Assembly: GCF_001640025.1 (NCBI RefSeq)
Contig: NC_031673.1
Coordinates: 434,001-498,000, forward strand
Reading direction: 5' to 3'
Origin: Sugiyamaella lignohabitans
Taxonomy: Eukaryota > Ascomycota > Dipodascomycetes > Dipodascales > Trichomonascaceae
DNA length: 64,000 nucleotides
The translations under genes and the position numbers were made by a program. Below the pieces are notes generated by a model. The model was not told where the DNA came from, did no database searches, and saw only the letters and a program-made list of their open reading frames with translations. This document shows, piece after piece, positions 41,468 through 52,059 of this stretch (within the stretch, counting starts at the first letter, position 1; every line of letters begins with the position of its first letter).

Positions 41468-41517
41468 GCCTCCGGCGGCTGGGGCTCTGCCCCAGACCCC
41501 GTGGCTCGCTTCGCTCG
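41468..41517 (+). repeat. Single GC-rich hairpin arm
   Basis: Plus-orientation arm with inner stem GCTCGCTTCGCTCG, about 150 bp upstream of the thioredoxin-like ATG; no partner. Confidence 0.9.
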
Positions 41518-42451
41518 TTTTTCGGGGTGTTGGGCTGCTCGGTAGCAACGGGTTTGCTGGTTATTTTTTGGTTTGCTAGGTCTGATACACAACATCTTCG
41601 GCTGGTAAGTGAACCGACGTCTGGCTCAGTGTTCTCCAGGCTTAATCTCTCCCGTTCTGGGCAGAACTGTTGCACTTGGTAACACATCAAGGGTCTGCCA
41701 GATGGCTCTGCTAGTATTTTGAAGGAATTAATGTATATTTTATCCCCAAAAACCAGTGTAAAATATGTTATTCAATAGCAGTCTATACGTCTATTCCTTT
41801 GCATGATCTGCATATTCTCATGCACAATCTGGACCCTGATATTTTTCACCGTCAGCCAGCCCTATTTTATGTGTTACTGTCAAGCCTGTCAGTATATTCA
41901 GCTGTTTGTATAAGTAATATCGGACATTCTGGTTTGAATGAGGGTTTGTAAATGATAATTTCATAGCCAACCGTGTAAATGAGAGGTGAGTAATAATGGC
42001 TCTCAATCTGTAAGCTATTAACTTTGCGTACATGTACTTTCTATAACAGTAAGGAAATTGGATGAGAAGTTGGCTTTTCAGTCAAGATCTTTTTATTTGT
42101 TTTTTAAATGAAAAATCATCGGTGATTTTAGTCTAATTGGCCATTTAATTACTATAGATTAGAATATCATCAGATATCTTAGGAAAATTCGGTTCTTTAG
42201 CTGGGTTTTCAGCCATGTCAGCTATACGCAGTTTTCTACCAAAAGTCCACAGCACAGCTTGGACCCTAAACCTAGACGCTGTGAAGTGTCCAGTTGATGT
42301 TGATAAGCGACAGGCGGAGCGAGACAAAGTTCCATTCAGTTTGAAGTCCAGGTGTACTTTAGTGGATACAGCACATTGTGATTGGCAATTGCTGATATTT
42401 TGAACGCAGTTTCTGTACTCACACAGTTGAACAGGTAGTTCCAATCACAGC
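41518..42451. other. Divergent intergenic region, thioredoxin-like / ENT3
   Basis: About 930 bp of AT-rich sequence. It contains only short frames without family resemblance and should carry the ENT3 promoter. Confidence 0.5.
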
Positions 42452-44451
42452 ATGGATAATCTCAGGGACACTATTGCCAACATCTCTTTATACGATGTCA
42501 AGGCGTATGTCCGTAAAGCCCAAAATGGTGAGTTCACACCGACAATGAGAGCAATTTTGTGTGAATTCTTCGGTCCCAGCGAGCTGATTAAGTCTCTGAT
42601 GAGAAAACTGAGAAGAGAGAGGATGTTTTGAGGTTATAGTTGTATTTGAAGCTCGTCGGAGATATACTGGGAGGCTGTACATAAGTTGCTCAGCCAAGCA
42701 TATTTCACTTATATCAGTACTAACATTCTAAACAGTGGTTATGAACTACACGGAAATGGAAGCCAAGGTGCGAGAGGCCACCAACAACGAGCCATGGGGA
42801 GCCAGTAGCACTTTGATGCAGGAAATCGCCAATGGTACCAACTCATAGTAAGTTCACCAGTCGGGTCGGAACCGGCATTCAGGGATGGACTCCCATTCCC
42901 TGAAAACTAAGCTTTAACATCCTCAATTAAGTCTCTCAGAGTACGGGGTCTGAATTGTGTGTCAAAAAACACAAGAAACTGGATACCCCGACGCCCGACT
43001 CGAGCGAAGCGAGAGGAGCCACGGGGTCTGGGGCGGAGCCCCAGCCGCCGGAGGCAAGAACCCCGACCCTTCGATCACAGACTAACAATTGAAGCTCGCA
43101 ATTCCATGAGATTATGCCGATGATTTATAAGAGATTCACGGACAAGTCAGCTGAGGAGTGGAGACAGATATACAAGGCTTTGCAACTGCTTGAATTTTTG
43201 GTGAAGAACGGTTCAGAGAGGGTGGTGGACTACGCACGATCGCACTCGGCAGTTATTGATATGCTCAAGCATTTCCATTTTATTGACCAGAATGGCAAGG
43301 ACCAGGGAATCAACATTCGAAACCGAGCTAAGGAGTTGACGGCTTTGCTAAACGATGTTGAAAGAATCCGTACTGAGAGAAAAAAGGCTCGTTCTAACAA
43401 GGCCAAGTACTCTGGTATTGGCAACGATATTGAGGGAGACGAGGATTTTGGCGGTTTTGGTGGTACAGGCAAAAAGTATGGTGGTTTTGGTAGCGACAGC
43501 ATGGAGTTTGGTGGTGGATATAATGCCAATAAGGTTTATGGCGACGGTGGTGGGTTCAATGGTAGCAACTACGATGGACCCGGTTACTCTCGTGGAGCAG
43601 GAGCTGGTGATGATGACGAGTTTGAGGAGTATGAAGTGGGTGGTGGATATAACGATGATAGCAGTGGAAGTGCTGGCAGTACTAGTGGATCCCGTAATAA
43701 GGGCAAGACAGCAGCATCGAGTTCGTCGAGAACCAAGACGACAAGTTCTTCGTCTGCAGCAGCTCCAGCTCCAGTAGCTGATTTCATCTCTTTTGATGAC
43801 GATGTTGCCCCTCCTGCTGCTACTGGCGCCTCTAGTTCAGCAGCAGCTGAGGATGACGACGATTTTGACGATTTCCAAAGCGCTACTCCTGTTGCCGGTG
43901 CCAGTTCTAACACTAAGACCACTGGCGGCGGCTCGTCAACTAAAGCCGATTTATTAGATCTCTTTTCACAACCCTCAACCGCATCATCATTCCAATCACA
44001 ACCTCTACAACAACAGCAACAATTTTCAAGCTTCACCTCGTCTCCAGGTCTGCCAACTCAATTATCCAGTACACCATCAGTTGTATCTCCTAGTGCCTTT
44101 TCCACTACATCGACAATTGGCAGCAACAGCACTGGCTTTCCCGGCTTTTCATCCACACCCTCGACTCCTTCTATCGGTGCTGGTTCGGGTCTAGGCAACA
44201 GTAGTACTGGCAAACCAGCTGCTAAAAAGGCCAACGACGCATTTGGCGACCTGTGGTCAAGTGCCAGCAAGACAAAGAAGTCGTCAGCCAAGACCGAGCC
44301 AACCAGTCTCGCTGCCTTGGCCCACGAGAACGCCCAAAAAAGCATGTGGGGAGGTGCTCCTGCCTCGTCTTCGTCTCCCAGCCAGCCTCAGCCCCAGTCC
44401 CAGCAACCCAGCTCCAGCTCCGGCCAGATCGACGACCTCCTCTCCTTCTAA
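42452..44451 (+). CDS. ENT3: Epsin-like adaptor Ent3, three exons
   Basis: Exons 42452..42527, 42736..42847 and 43095..44451 give 514 aa in frame; introns have GTGAGT/GTAAGT donors and CTAAC 8-11 nt before AG. The ENTH domain spans about 1-155: MDNLRDTIANISLYDVKAYV, then VVMNYTEMEAKVREATNNEP, then EEWRQIYKALQLLEFLVKNG and DQGINIRNRAKEL. The start NISLYDxKxYxRKAQN is specific to the Ent3/epsinR type. The Gly-rich, then Ser-rich tail has a gamma-ear-like DFDDFQ motif (about 253) and ends in DDLLSF, a clathrin-box-like sequence. Ent3 binds PI(3,5)P2 and recruits Gga/AP-1 for Golgi-endosome transport. The last intron carries a GC arm. Confidence 0.92.
42997..43055 (-). repeat. Single GC-rich hairpin arm inside ENT3 intron 2
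   Basis: Minus-orientation arm, antisense to ENT3, wholly inside the intron 42848..43094. It is nearly identical over its length to the arm at 37511..37570, including the preceding ACGCCCGACTCGAG. Confidence 0.92.
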
Positions 44452-44509
44452 ACAACATTTATCTCTAGTTACCTAACGTAACATGCTAAATTATATTTTT
44501 TCCCGTCGT

Positions 44510-44654
44510 GCCTCCGGCGGCTGGGGCTTTGCCCCAGACCCCGTAGCTCGCTTCGCTCGTTACTAAGGCCCCCTCGAGCTATTTCTGTGGTGAGGGTCGA
44601 GCTTCGAGCGAAGCGAGCAACAGGGTCTGGGGCAGAGCCCCAGCCGCCGGAGGC
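44510..44654. repeat. GC-rich inverted repeat, two arms
   Basis: It lies between the convergent ENT3 and RWD genes, 58 and 24 nt past their stops. Inner stems are short (GCTCGCTTCGCTCG and CGAGCGAAGCGAGC). Confidence 0.95.
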
Positions 44655-44678
44655 AGTCGGGCCGGTAGAAAATCCTAT

Positions 44679-45569
44679 TTATACTGCTAGGTTCTCTACA
44701 GAGGATGCTAATTGGTCAGGCTCGGCAGGAGTGTCGTCGTCTTCGTCCTCGTCCTTGTTGAGTCCCTTTTCGAAGATCTCTTTGCCGGTGAGCTTGTGCT
44801 TGGGTTTGTTGGCATCTTCTTTGTTGTCGAGACCGAGTTCGGCCCGGAACTTGAGTCGCCATGCTTTGAATGATTCTGGGGTCACAGGCGTGCCCCTGAA
44901 CTTGGCCTGCTCTTTTTCTTCTTGCTCAAAAATTAGCTTCTCTCTCTGCTTTTCTTTGATTTTGATCTTCTTCTCAACCAGCTCTTCTGCTTGGTCTTTC
45001 AGTAAACTTGCTAGCGTAAATATACTTGGAAGCCCGATATTTTCCTCGGCATTTTCCTCCAACACCTTTCTCAAATCCACCAAATCTGCATTAGTGAACT
45101 CGATGCTATCTCCTTGAGTCTCATCTATTCCGTCTTCATATTCCTCTTCATCACTCCCGTCATATCCTTCATCGTCTTCTCCTGATGCATTTACATATGA
45201 ACCGTCGCTATTGTCGACGTCCAATACTGGAACAACCTGAGGGTAGTCATCTGGATACTCGACTTCTAATATCAGGAACTTCGTGGGTGTTGTGTCCAGT
45301 TTAATATGGATATTATATTTGTTTTCACTCAGGACTAAACAGTTAGTTTCACGTTCAATTCCAAAGTTCCCCAAAAGCGAGTGCCAACAACAGTTTGCAA
45401 TAATAAAGTGTGGGACTGCTAGATCAAACGAGACCAGTAAAAATTCAACTGACAGCACCCAGGCAGATGGCAGGCTATTGGCTTACAAGTAACACTTACT
45501 TTCCAGCTCATCAGGATAAATTGACCGCAGAACATCAATTTCCTGTTCCTGCTCTTCTTTATTATCCAT
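44679..45569 (-). CDS. GIR2: RWD-domain protein, Gir2-like, two exons
   Basis: Exons 45500..45569 and 44679..45334 give 241 aa. The intron has a GTAAGT donor and CTAAC 7 nt before TAG, joining to DELEILSENKYNIHI in frame. The RWD domain (about 1-120) starts MDNKEEQEQEIDVLRSIYPD, has YPDDYPQVVPVLDV, and is interrupted by an acidic loop as in Gir2. A helical C-terminal half contains AEELVEKKIKIKEKQREK and TPVTPESFKAWRLKF. In yeast Gir2 binds Rbg2 and Gcn1 and modulates translation and Gcn2 signalling. Exon 1 is small and would be lost in a simple frame scan. The human homologue is RWDD1, so a DFRP2/RWDD1 label is equally apt. Confidence 0.85.
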
Positions 45570-46188
45570 CTTTGATGCTTTGTTATTATGAATCTAGTAT
45601 AAAATCAATGAACTCGAAATGCTGGAGTTGTGATCTGAAATTTGGATCTTCTCAAGCTGTATGGGTTGGGGTAAAGCAAGATGTAGAAGTTCGACCGAAG
45701 GTGTGGTTGAATAACTGATAACAGGAAGCAAAAAACACCATTTAATTTTTTATTATTACTATAAATTCTTTATCAGAATTGTTGAGATGCCGGCAAACTG
45801 TCTACTGGGTATTTGAATATTCTCTAGCGTTCTTACTCTTGTTTCCAGTCTTAAATAATACTGCAATATTGGAGTTGCACTTTTGTCATATTAATGACAA
45901 TCGCTCCTAACATCATCGAATTATTAACATATTTAAAATTAGAATTATAATTTAAATTATTGAATTACTTTAGTGACCTCTTAAGAGGAGCTCAGTTTCC
46001 ATTCCACCCGAACGGCCCTTATCATACAGCTGCGATATTTTAAAGTTACCCTCCTTGTACAAAATTTAAAGCCGGGTAATAACCAGTCGTCCACATTTTT
46101 ATCAGGGCATGAATGGGAATATAATATTACTGGCATTCTCCTTGACATAAAATTTATTTTTTGTTAAACATTGTAGCAGGACTCGACA
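45570..46188. other. Divergent promoter region, RWD gene / NET1-like
   Basis: 619 bp, AT-rich, between divergent starts. No GC arm, gene or strong motif was found. Confidence 0.5.
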
Positions 46189-48804
46189 ATGATCAGACTA
46201 CAAGTCAGAATCATACCTGCTAGTCAGGCTGATAATGAAGTATCCTCACGGGTTAGTAGACCATCGAATTTTGGACCTAGCTCCTATCATTTGCAAAGCT
46301 CGACGCCAAATGCCTCAGTGAAATCCTTTTCAAATAATGATGACGATACTTATGGATTTCTTCATTTGGTCACTCCATCTGAGCTGTTGAAAACTGTTCG
46401 AGACAGTATCGTTAACAGATTTGCAAAAATTTATCCGGAAGAGGGTCCTTTATTTATCGAGCGTCTTCAAGACTCGTCAGGACTGGATTTAGACCCTGAT
46501 TACAAGGTTGGTGATGTATTTGCTGACCGTGACGACCTTTTTGTTATATTACAAGAACCAGTTACAAGAAACGATATCTTACAATCCAACGTCTCGGTTG
46601 CCGATGAGCCATCACTCAAGCGACGCGCTGAAGATGACAGTAATAGTAGCATTGTCCTGCGTCCTACCAAATCTCGTAAACGCAAGAGTTCTATTTGGAT
46701 GACTCCTTCAAATAATGCTGCTGACATTTCGTCATTATCACACACTCCGGTGCCTGTTCTTTCTAGCGGTACTCCGGCGTCACACTTGAATGTTGCACCA
46801 CAACTTTCAGAGTCAAATGGCTCGCCTCGTGTTAGACGTCGGCCCTCTTTGGACTTAATGGCCAAACCTTCTGCTGCTGAAATCCCTGATTCTGACGTAG
46901 ATGAGGAAGCTCATGAAGGAAATCTCAGCTTACCTCCACCATCGAATGAGGCATATGCCAATGCTGACCCTCTTAAACCAGTTTCTCCTAGCGCCAACCT
47001 GAATGGCTCCAAGAATATACTGAATTTGGAGAGTGACAAGGTACAATTGCTCCCTCCAACACCAGCCAAGAAATCTCCTATAGCTGGTAAGAAACGGGCA
47101 CCTCAATCTGAACTACAGTTGACACCTGAAATTACTGTCAAGGCAGCCGAACAGGCTGAAGCTGTTCTAGAGGTAGCTTCAAGTCAACCAAGCCAGGATG
47201 AGGCAAGTATCACGCAAGAGTCAGATGACAAAATTGAAACTGGATTACAGCCAATTGCTGGAACCCCTACCGGCAGCCAGCCAAAAGCTAAACGTCAAAG
47301 AGCCAAAGCCACAGAGAAGAAAATTCAAGACACTCTCATTAATGCTACAGAGACAAAGGGTGTAGAAGTTTCTCCTATTAGTGGTCTCACTCGAAAAGAA
47401 CAGGCTCAAGAAGCAAAACGTCTCAGAGAAGAGGCCAAGAAGCTCAAACAGCTCGAAGCTCAAAAGAAAAAAGAAGAGCAGCTAAAGAAGAAGGAGCTTC
47501 AAGCCCAGAGAAAAAGGGAACTGGAAGCCCAAAAATCAGCTAAAGCAGCAGAGTTGAGAGAATTGCAAAGGAAAAAGGCTCTTGAAGAACTTGAAAAGCT
47601 TGGCGAGGAGAATAGACGTAAAAGGGAAGAAGAGAGGTTGAAACAGCAAGAGCAGCAACAACGGGAGCAAAAGGACGAAACAAATCCTAGTCAAGATGAT
47701 ATAATCGAGACTGAAAATTCAGACGACGGTGCCAAGGGCAAGAAACGACCTTCTGCTGAGACTTTACGACGAAACCAACAGCGTTTGGAGGCCAATCGAA
47801 AAAGTATGGAGAAGTTCCACAATGCTGTTAATAGTCTAGAAAAGGATGCTGATGGTTCAGCTGCTGTTCCTGAGGCCAGCGTAGAACCACCAACCCAGTC
47901 AGAGGAACCACCTAAGAGGAAAAGAGGTAGACCACCCAAGAAGAAGGTAGAAGTTCAACCAGAGACTGTGAAACCTGTCTCGCCTGTGAAGCCAGATGTA
48001 GTTCCAACTGCTGCCAAGATAAATGGTTCTCAAGGGTCTACGAATGACAAACAGGAGAACAAGCAAGAGGAACCTAATGATAACGAGGAGGATGACGATG
48101 AGCAAGAAGAGGGGCAAAAAATAAAACCAGTGACTAATCAGCGATCTCAAGGTAATACAGCAGCTCGCTATGCTCAAAGACTACTTCGTGACGATTCTAA
48201 TTCAGATTCATCGAGTGCGGATGAATTATCTGACGGAGACTCTGACTTATCAGATAGCCCGGCCCCGGTAAAGAGGCCCCGTATTGTTCCTACACCTTCA
48301 TCTGCAAAACTAGTAACAGCAAATGGAAATGGACGAGCTACTGGTTCTCAATCGCAGGCTTCACCAGCTCCAAACCCTGTTCGCACCACTATGCCTCAAC
48401 CGCACCCCAGTGCCGTTAGAACCTCCTCTGCTACCCCCAGTAGTCCAAATCCAGCTCCACAGACAAGGCTCACTGGTCTCAACTTGTTGAGTTCTTTGGC
48501 TTCACAAGCGATTCCTGACGTTCGGGAGAGAGTCACTGGAGTCCTGCCAGTTGCACCAAAGGTCAATTCTAAACCCAGTCAGCCTAAAGAAGATACTGAC
48601 TCAGATTCGAATTCGGATTCGGACTCGGATTCTGACTCGGATTCAAATTCCGACTCTGACGCAGAGTCAGATGGTGAGGAAACCAATGGAATCCCTCTCT
48701 CCAAGATGGCAAGCAAGACTAAGCAGCCTAAAAAGAAGAAGAGAAACACTGGTTTTATGGGTCTCATGAAAGATGCTTTTGCTGGCAGTGTGAAGTCCCG
48801 TTGA
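46189..48804 (+). CDS. Net1/Tof2-like nucleolar protein
   Basis: The 871-aa protein begins with a folded domain (about 1-125) containing HLVTPSELLKTVRDSIVNRF and SSGLDLDPDYKVGDVF, which matches the N-terminal region shared by Net1 (Cfi1) and Tof2. The rest is disordered: a Lys/Glu/Arg helical segment (about 400-500), an AT-hook-like KRKRGRPPKKK (about 575), an acidic patch, a long Ser-Asp repeat (about 805-830) and a Lys-rich end GFMGLMKDAF. In S. cerevisiae Net1 anchors Sir2 and Cdc14 at rDNA and promotes Pol I. Lineages outside the whole-genome-duplication group are expected to have one Net1/Tof2 gene. The call rests mainly on the N-terminus. Confidence 0.68.
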   Translation: MIRLQVRIIPASQADNEVSSRVSRPSNFGPSSYHLQSSTPNASVKSFSNNDDDTYGFLHLVTPSELLKTVRDSIVNRFAKIYPEEGPLFIERLQDSSGLDLDPDYKVGDVFADRDDLFVILQEPVTRNDILQSNVSVADEPSLKRRAEDDSNSSIVLRPTKSRKRKSSIWMTPSNNAADISSLSHTPVPVLSSGTPASHLNVAPQLSESNGSPRVRRRPSLDLMAKPSAAEIPDSDVDEEAHEGNLSLPPPSNEAYANADPLKPVSPSANLNGSKNILNLESDKVQLLPPTPAKKSPIAGKKRAPQSELQLTPEITVKAAEQAEAVLEVASSQPSQDEASITQESDDKIETGLQPIAGTPTGSQPKAKRQRAKATEKKIQDTLINATETKGVEVSPISGLTRKEQAQEAKRLREEAKKLKQLEAQKKKEEQLKKKELQAQRKRELEAQKSAKAAELRELQRKKALEELEKLGEENRRKREEERLKQQEQQQREQKDETNPSQDDIIETENSDDGAKGKKRPSAETLRRNQQRLEANRKSMEKFHNAVNSLEKDADGSAAVPEASVEPPTQSEEPPKRKRGRPPKKKVEVQPETVKPVSPVKPDVVPTAAKINGSQGSTNDKQENKQEEPNDNEEDDDEQEEGQKIKPVTNQRSQGNTAARYAQRLLRDDSNSDSSSADELSDGDSDLSDSPAPVKRPRIVPTPSSAKLVTANGNGRATGSQSQASPAPNPVRTTMPQPHPSAVRTSSATPSSPNPAPQTRLTGLNLLSSLASQAIPDVRERVTGVLPVAPKVNSKPSQPKEDTDSDSNSDSDSDSDSDSNSDSDAESDGEETNGIPLSKMASKTKQPKKKKRNTGFMGLMKDAFAGSVKSR

Positions 48805-49228
48805 TGTGGAATAAATGTATTAATATTTGATGATAAAGTTTATAACAGCTAATAATAATGACTATTTAATTTTTACAAACAACTCAGATGCCTAGTGAAT
48901 TCCTATCCCTCATTGCAAAAATATCAAATCCGATACTAGGTGTGACGACTCGAGCGTAGCGAGAGGAGCAACGGCGTCTGGGGCAGAGCCCCAGCCGCCG
49001 GAGGCAGAATGGACAACAGAATATTCATTCGAGATAGGACTTAAAAGCCGGGTAACAGGCAAACGCGAAATGTTCGCCATATGGTACTTCCTAAAACGGA
49101 TAATTAAATGAAACGCGAAAATCGCAGATGATCGGCGTGTATGCCAGTTTCTATTTAGCTTTGCATATTTCTTAACATTTATTGTGTCTCCTCTTACCCA
49201 CACTACAAACAATTTCATAAACAAAACA
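48805..49228. other. Intergenic, NET1-like to MCM4
   Basis: 424 bp between tandem plus-strand genes. It contains one GC arm (48947..49005) and the MCM4 promoter. Nothing else noted. Confidence 0.5.
48947..49005 (-). repeat. Single GC-rich hairpin arm
   Basis: Minus-orientation arm with ACTCGAGCGTAGCGAG and an ACGGCGTC variant of the ACGGGGTC junction. It is antisense to both flanking genes and 142 nt from the nearest stop. Confidence 0.9.
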
Positions 49229-51949
49229 ATGGCTTCTTCTCCGCCAGCACCTGGAGACTCGTCTCCTTTATTTTTCAATTCCGTCACCTCGTCCTCTCCT
49301 ATTAGAGCACGGGCTTCTCAGGATGACGGTGCCCTTTCTGAAAGAGCTGGAAGATTACGAATTGAGGATGTATCGTCACCTCTTGGCTACCCTTCGTCTG
49401 AAAGAGACCATACACTTTACAGCGCGTCAAGAAATGGTCGTAGTTCTCATTTCTCGGAGACTGATAATATCTCTGCTGATAATCATCATCGTTCGTATAA
49501 CAGGAGAGGAGACATTTTTTCGTCAGATCTGACACCTTCTCGGAGAATGCTAGTTTCATCAGACGGCCATGCTCCAAGTGATAGCGGATTGTTTACTCTC
49601 TCTGCTCGTGGTAGTGATGTGTCTGAAACAGGTAATCCTGGAGATCCAGTTCGTCTCATTTGGGGTACCAATGTTAGTATCGCAGAGACTATGAACTCGT
49701 TCAGATCGTTTTTGCAGTCTTTCAAGAGTAAATACAGAATGATGCACGACGATATTCCAATTGGTCCTGGTGAGGGTGAAGATTTGGTTTACGTGAACAT
49801 GATGAACCAAATGCGTATTTTAGGTTCGGCCAATTTGAATTTGGATGCGCAAAACTTACTAGCCTATCCTGCTACTCACAAGCTATATTACCAACTTATC
49901 AATTATCCATATGAGCTTGTTCCTATTATGGATCAGGTTATCAAAGACTGTATGGTGACTCTGGTCACGACAACAACTAATGGTGGTACTGTCGATGCCA
50001 AGGAATTGGAGGCTACTGAAATGAGAAATTATAAAGTCCGTCCTTTCGGTATTGATAATAAGCGAGGAATGAGAGACCTGAATCCTGGTGATATTGACAA
50101 GCTTGTCACTGTCAAAGGATTGGTGTTAAGAGCAACTCCTGTCATTCCTGATATGAAGGAAGCCTTTTTCAAGTGTATTGTGTGTAGTCACACAGTCGTG
50201 GTTGAAATTGATCGTGGAACCATTACTGAACCCACGAAATGTCCTCGACCAGTGTGTGGCCGTACAAACTCTATGCAGATTGTTCACAATCGTTGTTTAT
50301 TTGCTGATAAGCAAGTGATTCGTTTACAAGAAACTCCAGATATTACACCAGATGGCCAAACCCCGCACTCGATTTCTCTCTGTGTTTATGATGAGTTGGT
50401 CGATATCTGCAAAGCTGGTGATCGAGTTGAAGTCACTGGTATTTTCAGATCAGTCCCGGTTAGAATCAATCCCCGTCAACGTACTTTGAAGAGTCTTTTC
50501 AAAACATATGTCGATATTCTTCATGTACAAAAAGTTGACAAAAAACGTATGGGAATTGATGTAACCACAAATCTCGAAGCGGAAGTGGCGGAACAACAGC
50601 AGGCTGATGTTGAGGAAACAAGAAAAATTACCGAAGATGATATTGCTAAGATTAAGGAAGTCGCCGCTAGAGATGATCTTTACGATTTACTGGCCCGATC
50701 TCTTGCCCCCAGCATTTACGAGCAAGATGATGTCAAGAAAGGAATATTACTACAACTTTTCGGTGGAAGTAATAAAACTTTTGAAAAGGGTGGTTCACCA
50801 AGATACCGTGGCGATATCAATATTCTTCTTTGTGGTGATCCTTCTACGTCCAAGTCACAAATGTTGCAATATGTTCACAAGATTGCTCCTCGTGGTATTT
50901 ACACATCAGGTAAAGGTTCATCAGCAGTCGGTTTGACAGCTTATGTGACGCGGGATATCGAAACTAAACAGCTGGTACTGGAAAGTGGTGCTCTAGTCCT
51001 TTCCGATGGTGGTATTTGTTGTATCGATGAGTTTGATAAAATGTCCGATGCTACTAGATCAGTTTTGCACGAAGTTATGGAACAACAAACCATTTCCATT
51101 GCTAAAGCTGGTATCATCACCACTTTGAACGCTCGTACCTCTATTCTCGCCTCGGCAAATCCTATCGGATCTAAATATGACGTCAAGTTGTCGGTACCTC
51201 AAAATATTGATCTCCCGCCCTCTTTACTTTCTCGTTTCGATCTGGTCTACTTGATGATTGATAAAATTGATGCTCAAGCTGACAGACACCTTGCTAACCA
51301 CTTGACAAGAATGTATGCTGAGGATGTTCCAGAGAATGCTGCTACTAGTGAGATTCTTCCTGTGGAGTTCTTGACATTGTACATTTCATATGCTAAGAAC
51401 TTGCAACCTCAGATTACCCCCGAAGCCAAGGATGAACTTGTTAAGGCTTATGTAGCAATGAGAAAGCTCGGTGAGGATTCCCGTACTGCTGAAAAACGTA
51501 TCACTGCTACCACTCGTCAACTGGAAAGTATGATTCGACTATCAGAGGCGCACGCTAAAATGAGACTTTCTGAAGTGGTAACTGCTGATGATGTTTTGGA
51601 AGCCGTTCGTTTGATTAGAAGTGCTATCAAGGAGTATGCTATGGATCCAATTACGGGAACGATTGATATGGACCTTGTTCAAACTGGTACTTCTTCAGCT
51701 CAAAGAAGACTTCGCGTCGACTTGAAAGAGAACTTGCTCTCCATCATGGACACTGCAATTGCTCGAACCGGTTCTGGAGGTACTCTGAGATATGACGAGC
51801 TTGTCAGATTGGTCGCTGATATTATTCCTACCAGAGTAGAAAATCTGGAACTTGGAAACGCTCTTCGTTCTCTTGAACAAGAGGGTAAAATTGTAATGAC
51901 TGGCTCAAATACTAGACGGACAATCCGAAGAGTGACTGGCTTGGTCTAA
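49229..51949 (+). CDS. MCM4: Replicative helicase subunit Mcm4
   Basis: The 906-aa protein has a long Ser/Arg-rich N-terminal tail with many SP sites (targets for CDK and DDK in known Mcm4), then the MCM OB/zinc domain with C-x2-C near 315-318 and C-x4-C near 337-342. The AAA+ core follows: Walker A GDPSTSKSQ (about 535), Walker B CIDEFDKM (about 598) and the arginine finger SRFDLVY (about 668). A C-terminal winged-helix domain ends the protein. IYTSGKGSSAVGLTAYV and the tail make it Mcm4 rather than another paralogue. ATG 49229 is used; an in-frame GTG lies 15 codons upstream. Single exon. Confidence 0.96.
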   Translation: MASSPPAPGDSSPLFFNSVTSSSPIRARASQDDGALSERAGRLRIEDVSSPLGYPSSERDHTLYSASRNGRSSHFSETDNISADNHHRSYNRRGDIFSSDLTPSRRMLVSSDGHAPSDSGLFTLSARGSDVSETGNPGDPVRLIWGTNVSIAETMNSFRSFLQSFKSKYRMMHDDIPIGPGEGEDLVYVNMMNQMRILGSANLNLDAQNLLAYPATHKLYYQLINYPYELVPIMDQVIKDCMVTLVTTTTNGGTVDAKELEATEMRNYKVRPFGIDNKRGMRDLNPGDIDKLVTVKGLVLRATPVIPDMKEAFFKCIVCSHTVVVEIDRGTITEPTKCPRPVCGRTNSMQIVHNRCLFADKQVIRLQETPDITPDGQTPHSISLCVYDELVDICKAGDRVEVTGIFRSVPVRINPRQRTLKSLFKTYVDILHVQKVDKKRMGIDVTTNLEAEVAEQQQADVEETRKITEDDIAKIKEVAARDDLYDLLARSLAPSIYEQDDVKKGILLQLFGGSNKTFEKGGSPRYRGDINILLCGDPSTSKSQMLQYVHKIAPRGIYTSGKGSSAVGLTAYVTRDIETKQLVLESGALVLSDGGICCIDEFDKMSDATRSVLHEVMEQQTISIAKAGIITTLNARTSILASANPIGSKYDVKLSVPQNIDLPPSLLSRFDLVYLMIDKIDAQADRHLANHLTRMYAEDVPENAATSEILPVEFLTLYISYAKNLQPQITPEAKDELVKAYVAMRKLGEDSRTAEKRITATTRQLESMIRLSEAHAKMRLSEVVTADDVLEAVRLIRSAIKEYAMDPITGTIDMDLVQTGTSSAQRRLRVDLKENLLSIMDTAIARTGSGGTLRYDELVRLVADIIPTRVENLELGNALRSLEQEGKIVMTGSNTRRTIRRVTGLV

Positions 51950-52059
51950 GTTAATGTGGTGTACGATTGTTGATATTTATAAATATAACTAATAATGATA
52001 GATATGTTTCTGCAAAACATGAAGGGCATTAATAATTTAAAGGGCTATATACAGTATAT

